Counted from the stretch's first letter, positions 23,898 through 32,428 are shown. The stretch: 64,000 nucleotides of DNA from Spongiactinospora rosea (GCF_003315795.1 NZ_QMEY01000010.1:1-64000); one strand, 5' to 3'. The notes: generated by a model from the letters alone, not told the origin. Numbers and translations are program-made.

Positions 23898-24240
23898 AGT
23901 GACCGAGCAGGCGGGCCGGTCTCAGGTTGAGGTGCAGGACGAGCCGGTCTGTGGCGTTGGGCAGGTCCAGGCCGGTGATCTTGTTGGCTCGGTGCAGGTC
24001 GTGCCGTTGTCAGCGGTGGGGGCGTGTGCGAGGAGGCGGGAGAGGCGGAGGACGAGCCGGTCTGTGAGGGCGGCGAGGTCCGGGCTGGTGGTCTTCTTGG
24101 TCTGGTGGAGTTGTGCCGTGTCAGCGGCGGGGGTCGTGGGTGAGCAGGCGGGCCAGCTTCAGGTTGAGGTGGAGGAGGAGCCGGTCTGTGGCGTTGGGCA
24201 GGTCCAGGCCGGTGATCTCCTCGGTCCGGTGGATCCGGTA
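23898..24240. repeat. three degenerate tandem copies of the pucR 3' end
   Basis: The last ~115 bp of the PucR gene (24121-24240) recur twice downstream, at 24010-24120 and 23898-24009. The shared core ccggtctgtg falls at 24181, 24057 and 23944. Read on the minus strand, the outer copy still encodes GLDLPNATDRLVLHLNL followed by a stop. The middle copy has a 1-nt deletion near its end. The copies are diverged, so the duplication is old. The other ~100 bp of the 23794-24120 gap hold only the P450 ribosome binding site. Confidence 0.75.
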
Positions 24241-25341
24241 GTACAGCGTGGTCCGGTGCAGGTTGAGCCGTTCGGCGGTGGCCTTGATCCGGGCTCCCGA
24301 GTCCAGGTACCGCTCCACGGTCGCGGCGAGCACGCCGTCGGCGTCGTGCGCCAGCAGGCGCCGGACCGCCGGGTCGAGCCGTTCGGGGCGCAGGGCGGCG
24401 GGCTCGATGCCGAGCAGGGTGCGGTAGATGCCGCATTCGTCCCATACGGCGGTGTCGCCCACCTCCGCGTCGGCCTCGGCCACCCGGCACGCCATCAGGG
24501 CCTGCTCGTAGGAGGCCAGGGCGTCCACGCCGCGCTCGTGCGGGTCGCCCGCCCCGACGATGATCGGCTCGCCGCCGTCCGCGCGGTTCGTGCCGCGCTG
24601 GTACGCCGAGCGTACGGCGTCCCGGAAGGCCGCGGCCATGGCACGTACGTCGTCGCCGGGCGGCTTCACGGGCCGGACCACGACCAGCACGACATGGTCG
24701 GCGTGAACCAGGTGCAGCGCCCCGGCGAGGCCCGGACGGTTGCGCAGTGCCACAAGCTCGGCGTCGAACGCGGAGGTCAGGCCGGTCAGCGGTACGGCGG
24801 GCGCGGCCGGCCGGGCGACCAGGACGGTCCACCACTGACCACCTCGTACGGCGAGCCGGGCGGCGGCACTCTCACGAGACTCTTGATCGGCGGCGAACAG
24901 GTCGCGCAGCAACTCGCGTTCGCGGGTGCGTTCGCCCTCCTGGGCGACCTGTTCGCGGTGCAGCAGCAGCGCGATGCGCTCGGCCGCGCCCGTGGCCTGC
25001 GCCAGCTCGTCCGGGGTGATCGAGCCGTCCCTGTCGATGATCCACAGGTAGCCCCGCATGGCGCTGAGGTGCCGGATCGGGACGCAGATCCGCCCATGCG
25101 CCCCGAACTCGGGCTTGGCGGGCACCCGCACCGCGCCCGTGGCGTTGTGCAGCCCCAGCGAGCGGACGTACTCGACCACCTCGGCCGGGACGGACCGGTG
25201 CAGAATGGACGCGATCCGGGCCTGGTCCAGCGACCCTTGGTGCGGGCTGTGGTACTGCAGGCGCAGCCGTTCGTCGTCGATCGAGACGGCCCGCCCGATG
25301 GCACGCGCGAGCCGGTCCACGACCTGCTGGATCTCGCTCAT
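24121..25341 (-). CDS. PucR-family transcriptional regulator (CdaR/PucR C-terminal HTH)
   Basis: A 406-residue regulator. Residues 1-130 form a GAF-like sensor (RAIGRAVSIDDERLRLQYHS; RICVPIRHLSAMRGYLWIID). A middle GGDEF-like region follows, then the PucR helix-turn-helix at the end (ERYLDSGARIKATAERLNLH, RTTLYYRIHRTEEITGLDLP). Family members sense metabolites and often control neighbouring catabolic or secondary genes. The ATG at 25341 is chosen because the sensor domain begins there; the frame stays open upstream without similarity. It is divergent from the terpene synthase gene 400 bp away, a probable target. Confidence 0.85.
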   Translation of the reverse strand: MSEIQQVVDRLARAIGRAVSIDDERLRLQYHSPHQGSLDQARIASILHRSVPAEVVEYVRSLGLHNATGAVRVPAKPEFGAHGRICVPIRHLSAMRGYLWIIDRDGSITPDELAQATGAAERIALLLHREQVAQEGERTRERELLRDLFAADQESRESAAARLAVRGGQWWTVLVARPAAPAVPLTGLTSAFDAELVALRNRPGLAGALHLVHADHVVLVVVRPVKPPGDDVRAMAAAFRDAVRSAYQRGTNRADGGEPIIVGAGDPHERGVDALASYEQALMACRVAEADAEVGDTAVWDECGIYRTLLGIEPAALRPERLDPAVRRLLAHDADGVLAATVERYLDSGARIKATAERLNLHRTTLYYRIHRTEEITGLDLPNATDRLLLHLNLKLARLLTHDPRR

Positions 25342-25740
25342 CACCGACCGCCGGGCTCCCGTACTTCCGACGATCGTAGCAACGCGCCCGGACCGTTCTT
25401 CCGATGTTCGTCCCTGTCCGGCGGCCGGGCCGATCGGCCACCCTGGGTGTGCCCCCAATTCCCTACTCGACCTGGACGCGCTGATCGACGCCCTGGCGGC
25501 GGTGATGGCCGACGTCAGCCGCGGCGACACGTCGGTACCGGGCCGGGTCGGCGCGGTGGTGCCGGACGTGTCGGCCGCGAGGCTGTCGCGGGTCGCCTGG
25601 GGCTTCCCCGAGGGGTGAGAGCGGGCGCGAAGCTCGGCGTATTCATCGGTGCCCGGCTGATCGCGAAGGCTGCCGGGCAATGCTACTCTTTGTAGTGACT
25701 TGGTCACAGCTTGGTGGTCGGCTGACATCCGGAGGCAGAG
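25342..25740. promoter_or_regulatory. 399-bp divergent region between pucR and the terpene synthase
   Basis: Holds the promoters of both flanking genes. Around 25450-25618 the plus strand has codon-biased sequence (LLDLDALIDALAAVMADVSRG and onward, to a stop at 25616) with no start codon or ribosome binding site, so it looks like a decayed gene tail. The AT-richer stretch 25678-25715 (TACTCTTTGTAGTGACTTGG) is the best promoter candidate for the terpene gene. GGAGG at 25731 is its ribosome binding site. Confidence 0.5.
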
Positions 25741-28700
25741 TTGAACGATCGTCCCGGTCCGGATCGGCGTGTGTCCTCGGGCCTGCCCGCGTTTTCCGGC
25801 CGTCCCACGGGTCTGGGCACGTCCGCGGCCCACCTCGCCGACGTGTCGTCCCTCGCCGGCACCCGGCCCGGCTCTCCGGCACTCCGTGATCTGTGGTCCG
25901 CTACCTCGCCCGCCGCCGTGGCACCCGATGCCGCCCCGCCCGGCCCCCCGCCGCCCGGCGATGCGGGGGCCACCGTCCCGGGCCCCGCTGGGATCAGGCC
26001 CGGTCTCCCGGCATGGCCAGGTGCCCTGGTGCGCGGCGATCTGGGGTCTGCCCTCGCGCCCCCCGCCGATGCATCACCCGGCACCGCCCCGCCCGGTCCC
26101 CCGGCAACAGGCGATGCTGCCGGTACCAGGCCCGACGCTCCGGCGCAGGGAGCGACTTGGCCCGGTTCCCCGGCATCCGGTGATGGGGAGTCGTCCGCCG
26201 ATACCCCGTCCGGTGAGGTGCGGCAGCGGCTGATCGGCTACCTGGTCGAGCGGGTGGGGCCCGATGGGCGGTTGCTCGACCTTTGTGAGAGCCGCATTCT
26301 GGAGTCCGCGCTGTTTCTGCGGCTGTTGCAGGACGAGGACACCGGCCCCGCCGAGCAGCGGGCGTTGAGCGAATACCTGGAAGCGGCCGAGCCCATGGAC
26401 GAGGGGAGCGCGATCATTCGGGCCGCCGCGTTGGGGCATCCCGACCCCGCGCGGGCGGAGCGGTTCCGCGCCGCCTTCTCGCACAGTACGGGCGAGCGCA
26501 AACAGATTCTCCTCGCCACCGTGTTCGCGCTGTTCGGCCTGGTGCCCATGGCCGATCTGCCGGCCGTCCGCTACGCCGGGCAGGCCCAGTGGACCGAGCT
26601 GATCCTGTGCGCCAACAACATCCTCGGCGCCCACGCACGCGGTCGGTCCGACCTCGAGGATCAGGCGTTCCTAGTGGGCCGCCTGGCGACCGGCACGTTG
26701 CTGGGGCGGCCCTGGCAGGGCAATGTGCTGGCCCACCTGATCGCCCTGCACGCGCTGCGCACCTTCCAGCCCAAGGGGGCGCTGCTCGGCACCGGGCTCG
26801 CGGCCGTGTCCGGCACCCGGCGGCCCGATGGCGGGGTCCCGTTCGTCGGCTCCCAGGACGTCTACCTCACCGCGATGGCCGGGATCGCGCTGGCGGGCTG
26901 TGGCGAGCGGCCCGAGGTGGTGGCCCGGATGGCCGACTGGATCGCGGGCGCGCAACTGCCCGACGGGGCGTGGGGCTACTGCACCGAGGCCCTTCAGACC
27001 GACGTGGACGACACCTCCCGGTGCGTGGAGTTCCTGCGCGCGGTCGATCCCGGCCGCTACCAGGCGGTGATCGCGGCGGCCGAGCGCTACCTGGCCGGTA
27101 TGGCGGGCCCCGACGGCGGGTTCCCGACGTACCTGGCCGGGCACCCGTCCGAGCCCGACATGACCGCCGGTGCGGTCGTGGCGCTGAGCGAGGGCTGGGA
27201 CCGGCACGCCGATCTGCTCGGCGCGGCGGTCGAGTACCTGCTGGGCCAGGGCCGCGACGACGGCACCTACGAGCAGAGCTGGACGCTCAGCGAGTCCAGC
27301 GTCATCTGCCACGTCCTCGACGCGCTGCACCGGGTGCCCCGGGAGGTCGCGGGCGATCGGGCCGGGCAGGCGGCGGACGCGAGCCTGCGCCGCCTGCGGA
27401 AGACCCAGAATGACGACGGCGGATGGGGGAGGCGGCCAGGCGACGCCAGTGACGTCCTGTCCACCGCCCAGGCGCTGACCGCGCTCGCCCGCCATGGCCC
27501 CTCGTCGTCGGCGGTGCGCCGGGGGGAGGGCTGGCTGCGGCTGCGGCAGCGGCCCGATGGAGGCTTCCCCTCGATCCCCGACCAGGCGGGGCCGCGCCCC
27601 CACCCGTACGACTATCCGGCCCTGGCGGCCGTCCACACCCTCAACGCCTTCAACGCCATCGCCGCCGACGTCCCCGGTGATTCCGATTCCGATTCCGGTG
27701 GCGGTGGGCGGCGGCTGCCCGACTTCTACTGCCCGTTCCCGTCCGCCGCGCACGCCGACGGCGAGGAGCTGGACCGCCGGACGATCGCCTGGATGCGGCA
27801 CTACGGCCTGGGCGCGGGCGACGCGGAGCGCGACCGCCTGGCCCGGGTCGGCGTGGGACACTTCGCCGCCCGGGTCGCCCCCCGGGCCCGTGCCGACCTG
27901 CGGCAGATCCTCGCCGACCTGACGATGTGGATCTACGCCTTCGACGACGAGTACTGCGACGAGGGCCCGCTGAGCGACCGGCCGGGCGAGCTGGCCGAGG
28001 CGATGGGCCGCATTCACCGTTGCGGCGATGTCGTCGAGGACGCGGTCTACGACGACGACCGGTACGGCATGAGCCTGCGCGACCTGCGGACCCGGCTGTG
28101 GAAGGCGGCCTCACCGGCCGAGAGCGACCGGTTCATCGAGGCGATGCGCGGCTACTTCGAGGTGGAGGCGGCCAGAGCGTCCTTCGTGGCCAGGAAGGAG
28201 CGTCCCGGGCTGGACGCCTTCGCCCTGGTCAGCCTCCGCTCCGGCGGAGCGCTGGCCCTGGCCGGCCTGGCCGGGTCGCTCAACTGCGGCGGCGCGCCCC
28301 CACCCACTCTGCTGCACGATCGCGCCGCGCAGGCGGTGACCGAGCTCGCGGGCACCATCGCCACCTGGAACAACGGCATCATCTCCATCGCCAAGGAGCG
28401 GGAGCGGACCCCTGACGGGTTCAACCTGCTCGACGCGATCCGCCAGGAGACCGGCTGCGGCGACACCGAGGGCGTCGAGCGGATGATGGCGCTCATGGAC
28501 CGGACGACCACCCTGTTCATCCGGCTGCGCGACCGGCTTCGGCTGCGCCGCCCCGATCTGACCCACTACCTGTCGGGGCTGGAGCACTACATCGGCGGAT
28601 CGCTCGACTGGGCGTTCACCAGCGACCGCTACCTCTATCTCGACGGCCAGGGCGGCTCCCTGGCCTTCGAGCCGGGCGGCCGTCGCCTCACCCCCCGCGA

Positions 28701-28833
28701 CGACTCCACCGTGCCACCCCCCATCCCGTCCATCGCCTGGTGGTGGCACCACGACCCCGGCCCTTCGCCCTTCCCGTCCACAGGGAGCGGGATGCCGGTG
28801 GTCGCGGGAAAGGACTACGCCGCCTCGAAGTAG
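25741..28833 (+). CDS. fused class II-class I terpene (diterpene) synthase
   Basis: A 1030-residue protein in three parts. Residues 1-157 are Pro/Gly/Ala-rich and repetitive, probably disordered. Residues 158-640 are a two-barrel class II cyclase module with D421-V-D423-D424-T425, the DxDDT acid motif that protonates a prenyl diphosphate, and QW-like repeats (QLPDGAWGY, QNDDGGWGR). Residues 660-1010 are a class I synthase with D735-D736-E-Y-C-D740, the NSE triad N878/S882/E886 and the R963-Y964 pair. Both active sites look intact, so one chain could make copalyl-type diphosphate and ionise it. Plants and fungi fuse these; bacteria normally use two proteins. TTG start with GGAGG upstream. No GGPP synthase is in the window. 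Confidence 0.85.
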   Translation: MNDRPGPDRRVSSGLPAFSGRPTGLGTSAAHLADVSSLAGTRPGSPALRDLWSATSPAAVAPDAAPPGPPPPGDAGATVPGPAGIRPGLPAWPGALVRGDLGSALAPPADASPGTAPPGPPATGDAAGTRPDAPAQGATWPGSPASGDGESSADTPSGEVRQRLIGYLVERVGPDGRLLDLCESRILESALFLRLLQDEDTGPAEQRALSEYLEAAEPMDEGSAIIRAAALGHPDPARAERFRAAFSHSTGERKQILLATVFALFGLVPMADLPAVRYAGQAQWTELILCANNILGAHARGRSDLEDQAFLVGRLATGTLLGRPWQGNVLAHLIALHALRTFQPKGALLGTGLAAVSGTRRPDGGVPFVGSQDVYLTAMAGIALAGCGERPEVVARMADWIAGAQLPDGAWGYCTEALQTDVDDTSRCVEFLRAVDPGRYQAVIAAAERYLAGMAGPDGGFPTYLAGHPSEPDMTAGAVVALSEGWDRHADLLGAAVEYLLGQGRDDGTYEQSWTLSESSVICHVLDALHRVPREVAGDRAGQAADASLRRLRKTQNDDGGWGRRPGDASDVLSTAQALTALARHGPSSSAVRRGEGWLRLRQRPDGGFPSIPDQAGPRPHPYDYPALAAVHTLNAFNAIAADVPGDSDSDSGGGGRRLPDFYCPFPSAAHADGEELDRRTIAWMRHYGLGAGDAERDRLARVGVGHFAARVAPRARADLRQILADLTMWIYAFDDEYCDEGPLSDRPGELAEAMGRIHRCGDVVEDAVYDDDRYGMSLRDLRTRLWKAASPAESDRFIEAMRGYFEVEAARASFVARKERPGLDAFALVSLRSGGALALAGLAGSLNCGGAPPPTLLHDRAAQAVTELAGTIATWNNGIISIAKERERTPDGFNLLDAIRQETGCGDTEGVERMMALMDRTTTLFIRLRDRLRLRRPDLTHYLSGLEHYIGGSLDWAFTSDRYLYLDGQGGSLAFEPGGRRLTPRDDSTVPPPIPSIAWWWHHDPGPSPFPSTGSGMPVVAGKDYAASK
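25858..26211 (+). repeat. 132-bp in-frame tandem repeat at the start of the terpene synthase gene
   Basis: Units begin at 25858, 25990 and 26122, exactly 132 bp (44 codons) apart. Each opens G-[TI]-R-P-[GD]-x-P-A, and the first two contain APPGPP...GDA. The third is truncated where the folded region starts. The period is exact although the units have diverged, so the repeat has been kept in frame. Confidence 0.7.
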
Positions 28834-29068
28834 TCCGGCGCCATCCTGTTGAGGATGAAGCCGTTGTCGAGCGCGACCCTCAAAACGGGGTGCGCTCCGC
28901 CCCCGACCTCGGCGGCGAGCCTGCCGAGCCCCGCCGAGCCCTGCCGAGCCCCGCCGCGACATCCGGCGAGACCTCGTACGCCTCTTTCACCACGCCGGTG
29001 GTCCCGATCGGCGCGATCAGCACCGGAAGCCCTGCCGACTTCAGCCGTCGAGTTTCCCGGCCCGCCAT
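28815..29068 (-). pseudogene. frameshifted C-terminal gene remnant
   Basis: On the minus strand the tail VALDNGFILNRMAPDYFEAA ends at a TAG inside the 3' end of the terpene gene. About 60 bp upstream, in another frame, is LKSAGLPVLIAPIGTTGVVKEAYEV. The two pieces are split by a slip in the GCCGAGCCCC repeats near 28918-28955. Both look like real protein with no complete gene around them. I do not recognise the family. This remnant fills most of the 271-bp gap after the terpene gene. Confidence 0.5.
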
Positions 29069-29104
29069 GAGCCGTCCGGTGCCGGTCGGCCCAGGACGAT
29101 CACG

Positions 29105-30229
29105 TCAGAGGGCGGGAAGCCGGATGGCGTTCTTGGCGTGGTCGAGTCCATGCTCCTCGGTGGGTTCGTGATCCATGGCCTCGCGGTTCTGCTCGATCAA
29201 CGCCTGGTTGAGGGTGACGAAGGGGCGCATCCGGGCCTCGTACGCCGCGAAGGCGGCCTCCGGGTTCGGGGCTGTGGAGAGTTCGGCGGCCAGGACGTAC
29301 GCGCCGACCAGGGCCAGGCTGGTGCCCTGGCCGGAGAGCGGCGACGGGCAGTAGCCCGCGTCGCCGAGCAGGGTGACGCGGCCCGCCGACCACCGGTCCA
29401 TGTGGACCTGCGCCATCGAGTCGAAGTAGAAGTCCGGGGCCGCCCACATGGCCGTGAGCAGGCGCGGGACCTCCCAGCGCACGTGGGCGCAGTGGTCGGC
29501 GATGAGCCGCTTCTGGGCCTGGACGTCGCGGTGGTCGTACTCGATCGGCTGCTCGCTCTGGAAGCCCAGGTTGATGCGCAGTTCGGTGTTGCCGCGCACC
29601 GGGTAGACCGCGCCGCCCGCCCGCCCGTCGTTGAACCAGGTCTGCCAGTCCGCCAGGCCCAGGTAGTTGTCCGTGGAGAAGATCGACAGGTAGGTCCCGA
29701 GGTGGCGGACGTACTCCCGCTCCGGCCCGAAGGCCAGCCGGCGCACGTTGGAGTGCAGCCCGTCCGCGCCCACCACCAGGTCGAACGCGCGCGGAGCGGA
29801 GCGCTCGAAGGTGACGTGGACGCCGTGCCCGTCCTGGGTCAGCGCGGTGATCGAGTCGCCGAAGACGTACTCGACGTCCTGCCGCGTCCGTTCATGCAAC
29901 AGACCGGTGAGGTCTTCGCGCAGCACCTCGATGTCGTCGCCGCCGACCCGGCCGCTGGACAGCGCGACCTCCGTGGACCGCCACAGCTCGTTGCCGTCGC
30001 CGTCCAGCATGGAGGTGCCCTTCATGTGGGTGCGCAGGCTCCGGAGTTCGGCCAGTACGCCCAGGCGTTCGGCGACCGTGAGCGCGGCGCCGCGCACGTC
30101 GATCGCCTGGCCGCCGGGGCGGGGCGCGGGGGCGCGTTCGACGACGGTGACGGAGAAGCCCTGGCGGCGGAGGAAGTAGGCGAGCGCGGGTCCGCCGACG
30201 CTCGCCCCTGAGATCAGTACGGAGGTCAT
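29105..30229 (-). CDS. FAD-dependent monooxygenase (PHBH/TetX-like fold)
   Basis: A 374-residue class A flavin monooxygenase. The FAD motif SGASVGGPALAYFL starts at residue 7, the NAD(P)H/FAD motif is VVGADGLHSNVRR and the second FAD motif is LLGDAGYCPSPLSGQGT. Family members hydroxylate aromatic rings or inactivate antibiotics such as tetracyclines and rifamycins. It is divergent from a GntR-TetR hybrid repressor, with two operator-like sequences between them. That arrangement fits an inducible resistance or detoxification gene. The ATG at 30229 has a weak ribosome binding site. Substrate unknown. Confidence 0.85.
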   Translation of the reverse strand: MTSVLISGASVGGPALAYFLRRQGFSVTVVERAPAPRPGGQAIDVRGAALTVAERLGVLAELRSLRTHMKGTSMLDGDGNELWRSTEVALSSGRVGGDDIEVLREDLTGLLHERTRQDVEYVFGDSITALTQDGHGVHVTFERSAPRAFDLVVGADGLHSNVRRLAFGPEREYVRHLGTYLSIFSTDNYLGLADWQTWFNDGRAGGAVYPVRGNTELRINLGFQSEQPIEYDHRDVQAQKRLIADHCAHVRWEVPRLLTAMWAAPDFYFDSMAQVHMDRWSAGRVTLLGDAGYCPSPLSGQGTSLALVGAYVLAAELSTAPNPEAAFAAYEARMRPFVTLNQALIEQNREAMDHEPTEEHGLDHAKNAIRLPAL

Positions 30230-30265
30230 GGATCCTTGGTATCCCCGGCCGCCCCCAAGCGTCCA

Positions 30266-30316
30266 ACTGTGCTAACACAGTCTCGCCGCTCCCGAGTAAA
30301 ACTGTGCTAGGACAGC
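30266..30316. promoter_or_regulatory. two related operators between the monooxygenase and its repressor gene
   Basis: ACTGTG-CTAA-CACAGT at 30266-30281 is a perfect 6-bp dyad. A second copy with the same first nine bases (ACTGTGCTAGGACAGC) is at 30301-30316, 35 bp on and 3 bp before the repressor's ATG. Paired sites like these fit autoregulation by the hybrid regulator and joint control of the divergent monooxygenase. Confidence 0.65.
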
Positions 30317-30319
30317 TGG

Positions 30320-31207
30320 ATGGATTCACCGTACTTGCGGATCGCGGCCGAGCTGCGCCGGCGCATCCGGGAGGGCGAGCTGGCCCCCGGCGACAAGGCG
30401 CCCTCGACCCGCGCTCTGTCCAGGGAGTTCACGGTGGCGACGGCCACCGCGGCGCGGGCGCTCGGCGTACTGAAGGAAGAGGGCCTGCTCACGGCCCGCC
30501 CCCGGTCCGGGACGGTGGTGGCGGTCGCGCTGAGCCGTCCCCGGCGGCGCGCAAGGCCGGTGGAGCTGACCCGGGAGGCGATCGTGCGGGAGGGGATCGC
30601 CATCGCCGACGCCGAAGGGCTGGGCGCGGTGACCGTCCGGGCGGTGGCGGCGCGGCTCGGCGTCGCGGCGGCGGCCGTCCACCGGCAGGTGCGCGGCAGG
30701 GACGAGCTGATCCGGCTCATGGCCGACCTCGCCTACGGCGAGGAACGCCATCCGCCCGAGGCCCTGGACAGGCGGGAGCGGCTGGCGGCGGTCGCCCGGA
30801 CGCTGTGGCGGATCTACCGGCGGCACCCCTGGCTGTCCAACCTCACCCCGCTCGGCCGCCCGCTGCCGCTGCCCGGCCTGCTCGGGCACAGCGAGCACAT
30901 GCTGCGCGCGCTCGACGGCCTCGATCCCCGGACCACGCTCACCATAGAGATCCTGATCTACGCGTACGTCCAGGGCCTGGCCGTGCACATCGAGCGGGAG
31001 GCGCAGATGCTGTCGGCCACCGGGCTGTCCAGCGAGCAGTGGCTGGACGTCCACGGGACGGAGATGAGCGCGTTCATGGCCTCCGGCCGGTACCCGCTGT
31101 TCACCAAGATGATCACGGGTCTCGGCCCGGAGGGGTACGACTTCGACCTCGACCGCCTCTTCGAGGCCGGGCTGTCCGCGCTCCTCTCCGGCCTGCGCGT
31201 CCCGTGA
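30320..31207 (+). CDS. GntR-TetR hybrid transcriptional regulator
   Basis: A 295-residue regulator with two DNA-binding modules. Residues 1-72 are a GntR winged helix (YLRIAAELRRRIREGELAPG, then PSTRALSREFTVATATAARA). Residues about 85-135 are a TetR helix-turn-helix (GAVTVRAVAARLGVAAAAVH), followed by a TetR_C-type ligand domain (WRIYRRHPWLSNLTPLG). This fusion recurs in actinobacteria. Its ATG is 3 bp after one of two matching operators, so it very likely represses itself and the divergent flavin monooxygenase until a ligand binds. Confidence 0.85.
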   Translation: MDSPYLRIAAELRRRIREGELAPGDKAPSTRALSREFTVATATAARALGVLKEEGLLTARPRSGTVVAVALSRPRRRARPVELTREAIVREGIAIADAEGLGAVTVRAVAARLGVAAAAVHRQVRGRDELIRLMADLAYGEERHPPEALDRRERLAAVARTLWRIYRRHPWLSNLTPLGRPLPLPGLLGHSEHMLRALDGLDPRTTLTIEILIYAYVQGLAVHIEREAQMLSATGLSSEQWLDVHGTEMSAFMASGRYPLFTKMITGLGPEGYDFDLDRLFEAGLSALLSGLRVP

Positions 31208-31210
31208 GCG

Positions 31211-31668
31211 TCAGTGCCGGATCGCACCGCCGACCAGGGTGTGGCGTACCTTCGTGTCCGCCACCTCGTCGGCGGGCACGCACAGCACGTCGCGATCGAG
31301 GATGACCAGGTCGGCCAGTTTGCCCGGTTCGAGGCTGCCCAGCTCGGCCTCCACTTGCCCGCGGCGATCGTGCCCAGGTCGTCGGCCACGCCGAGCGGCT
31401 CGGCGGACGAGGAGGTCGCGGCGACCAGTACGTCCGCCGGGCTCATTCCGGCCTGGGCCATCAGGTGGAGTTCGGTCAGGTTCTCGCCGTGCGGGGTGAC
31501 GCCGCTGTCGGTGCCCATCGCGATCTTCACGCCCGCCGCGTACGCCCTGGCCACCGACTCGCGGTGGACGTCGGTCAGCTTGCGGGCCTTGGCGAGGGCG
31601 TTCGGGCTGATCCGCATGCCCTCGTCGGCCATCCGGACCAGGAAGTACCCGGCCGACAGGGTCGGCAC
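31211..31668 (-). pseudogene. truncated, frameshifted amidohydrolase
   Basis: The minus strand encodes the C-terminal third of an imidazolonepropionase-like amidohydrolase. AAGVKIAMGTDSGVTPHGEN (the metal-binding Asp region) is in one frame and LGSLEPGKLADLVILDRDVL, ending in a TGA at 31211, is in another. The frame changes near 31350. The N-terminal barrel with the HxH motif is absent, so no active enzyme can be made. Confidence 0.75.
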
Positions 31669-31707
31669 CAGTCACGTCCCGGACAAGTTACATACTTCTC
31701 ACACACA

Positions 31708-31721
31708 ACTGATATATCAGT
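31708..31721. promoter_or_regulatory. perfect 14-bp palindrome, GntR-type operator
   Basis: ACTGATATATCAGT is fully self-complementary and lies 57 bp before the start of the GntR-FCD gene. Many GntR/FadR-family sites have a TGATATATCA-like core. Autoregulation is the simplest reading. Confidence 0.7.
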
Positions 31722-31777
31722 GGGCCGTTGGACTGTAGGCTTTGCCGGGAAAGTACGTCAACACCAGGAGAGCAGGG

Positions 31778-32428
31778 ATGGCGCAAGTGACCGACGGCTT
31801 ATTGATGGCCGAACGGGCATACGCCTACATACGCGATGAGATCGTCACGACCAGGATCCAGCCGGGCTCGCCCGTCGACGAGGAACGCCTGATGGCGGAG
31901 CTCGGCGTCGGCCGCACCCCGGTACGCGAGGCGCTGAAACGCCTGGCGCAGGAACGCCTGGTCACGGTCTTTCCACGACGCGGCACGTTCGCCGCCGACA
32001 TCCACATCGACGACGACCTCTGGCTGACCGAGGTCCGCGTCCCGATGGAGGGCATCGCCGCCCAGCTCGCCGCTCGCCGGGCCACCGCCCAGCAGCGGGA
32101 GAAACTCGCCCGGCTGTCCGACGAGATCACCAAAGAGATCGAGTCGGGGGCCGACCTCAAACGCCTGGTGCTGTTCGACGCAAAGATCCACCGGTGCGTG
32201 TTCAACGCCGCCCAGAACCCCTTCCTGGCCGACACCCTCACCATGTACCTCAACCTCAGCATCCGGATCTGGTTCCACCGCCTGGACCGGCTGCCGGACC
32301 TGGCCCCGCACGTACTCGATCAGCGTGAGGTCATCCAGGCCATCCTCGACCGCGACGGCGAACGCGCCCATGCCGTCGCGCTAGACCACCTCAATGGGTG
32401 CTCCCACAGCATCCGCACCGGCTTCTGA
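31778..32428 (+). CDS. GntR-family regulator with FCD ligand domain
   Basis: A 216-residue FadR-subfamily regulator. The winged helix is at residues 8-75 (AYAYIRDEIVTTRIQPGSPV; MAELGVGRTPVREALKRLA). The all-helical FCD domain that follows has the metal-ligand positions DAKIHRCVF (Asp/His) and two later histidines. FCD regulators bind small carboxylates. The ATG at 31778 is preceded by AGGAG. The aldehyde dehydrogenase gene follows after 29 bp, and a 14-bp palindrome lies upstream. Probably controls its own gene plus the downstream dehydrogenase and oxygenase. Confidence 0.87.
   Translation: MAQVTDGLLMAERAYAYIRDEIVTTRIQPGSPVDEERLMAELGVGRTPVREALKRLAQERLVTVFPRRGTFAADIHIDDDLWLTEVRVPMEGIAAQLAARRATAQQREKLARLSDEITKEIESGADLKRLVLFDAKIHRCVFNAAQNPFLADTLTMYLNLSIRIWFHRLDRLPDLAPHVLDQREVIQAILDRDGERAHAVALDHLNGCSHSIRTGF

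Noticed and set aside
23878..24120. CRISPR array or minisatellite
   Set aside because: The repeated units are 110-124 bp, diverged and homologous to the end of pucR; there are no short identical repeats with unique spacers here or elsewhere in the window.
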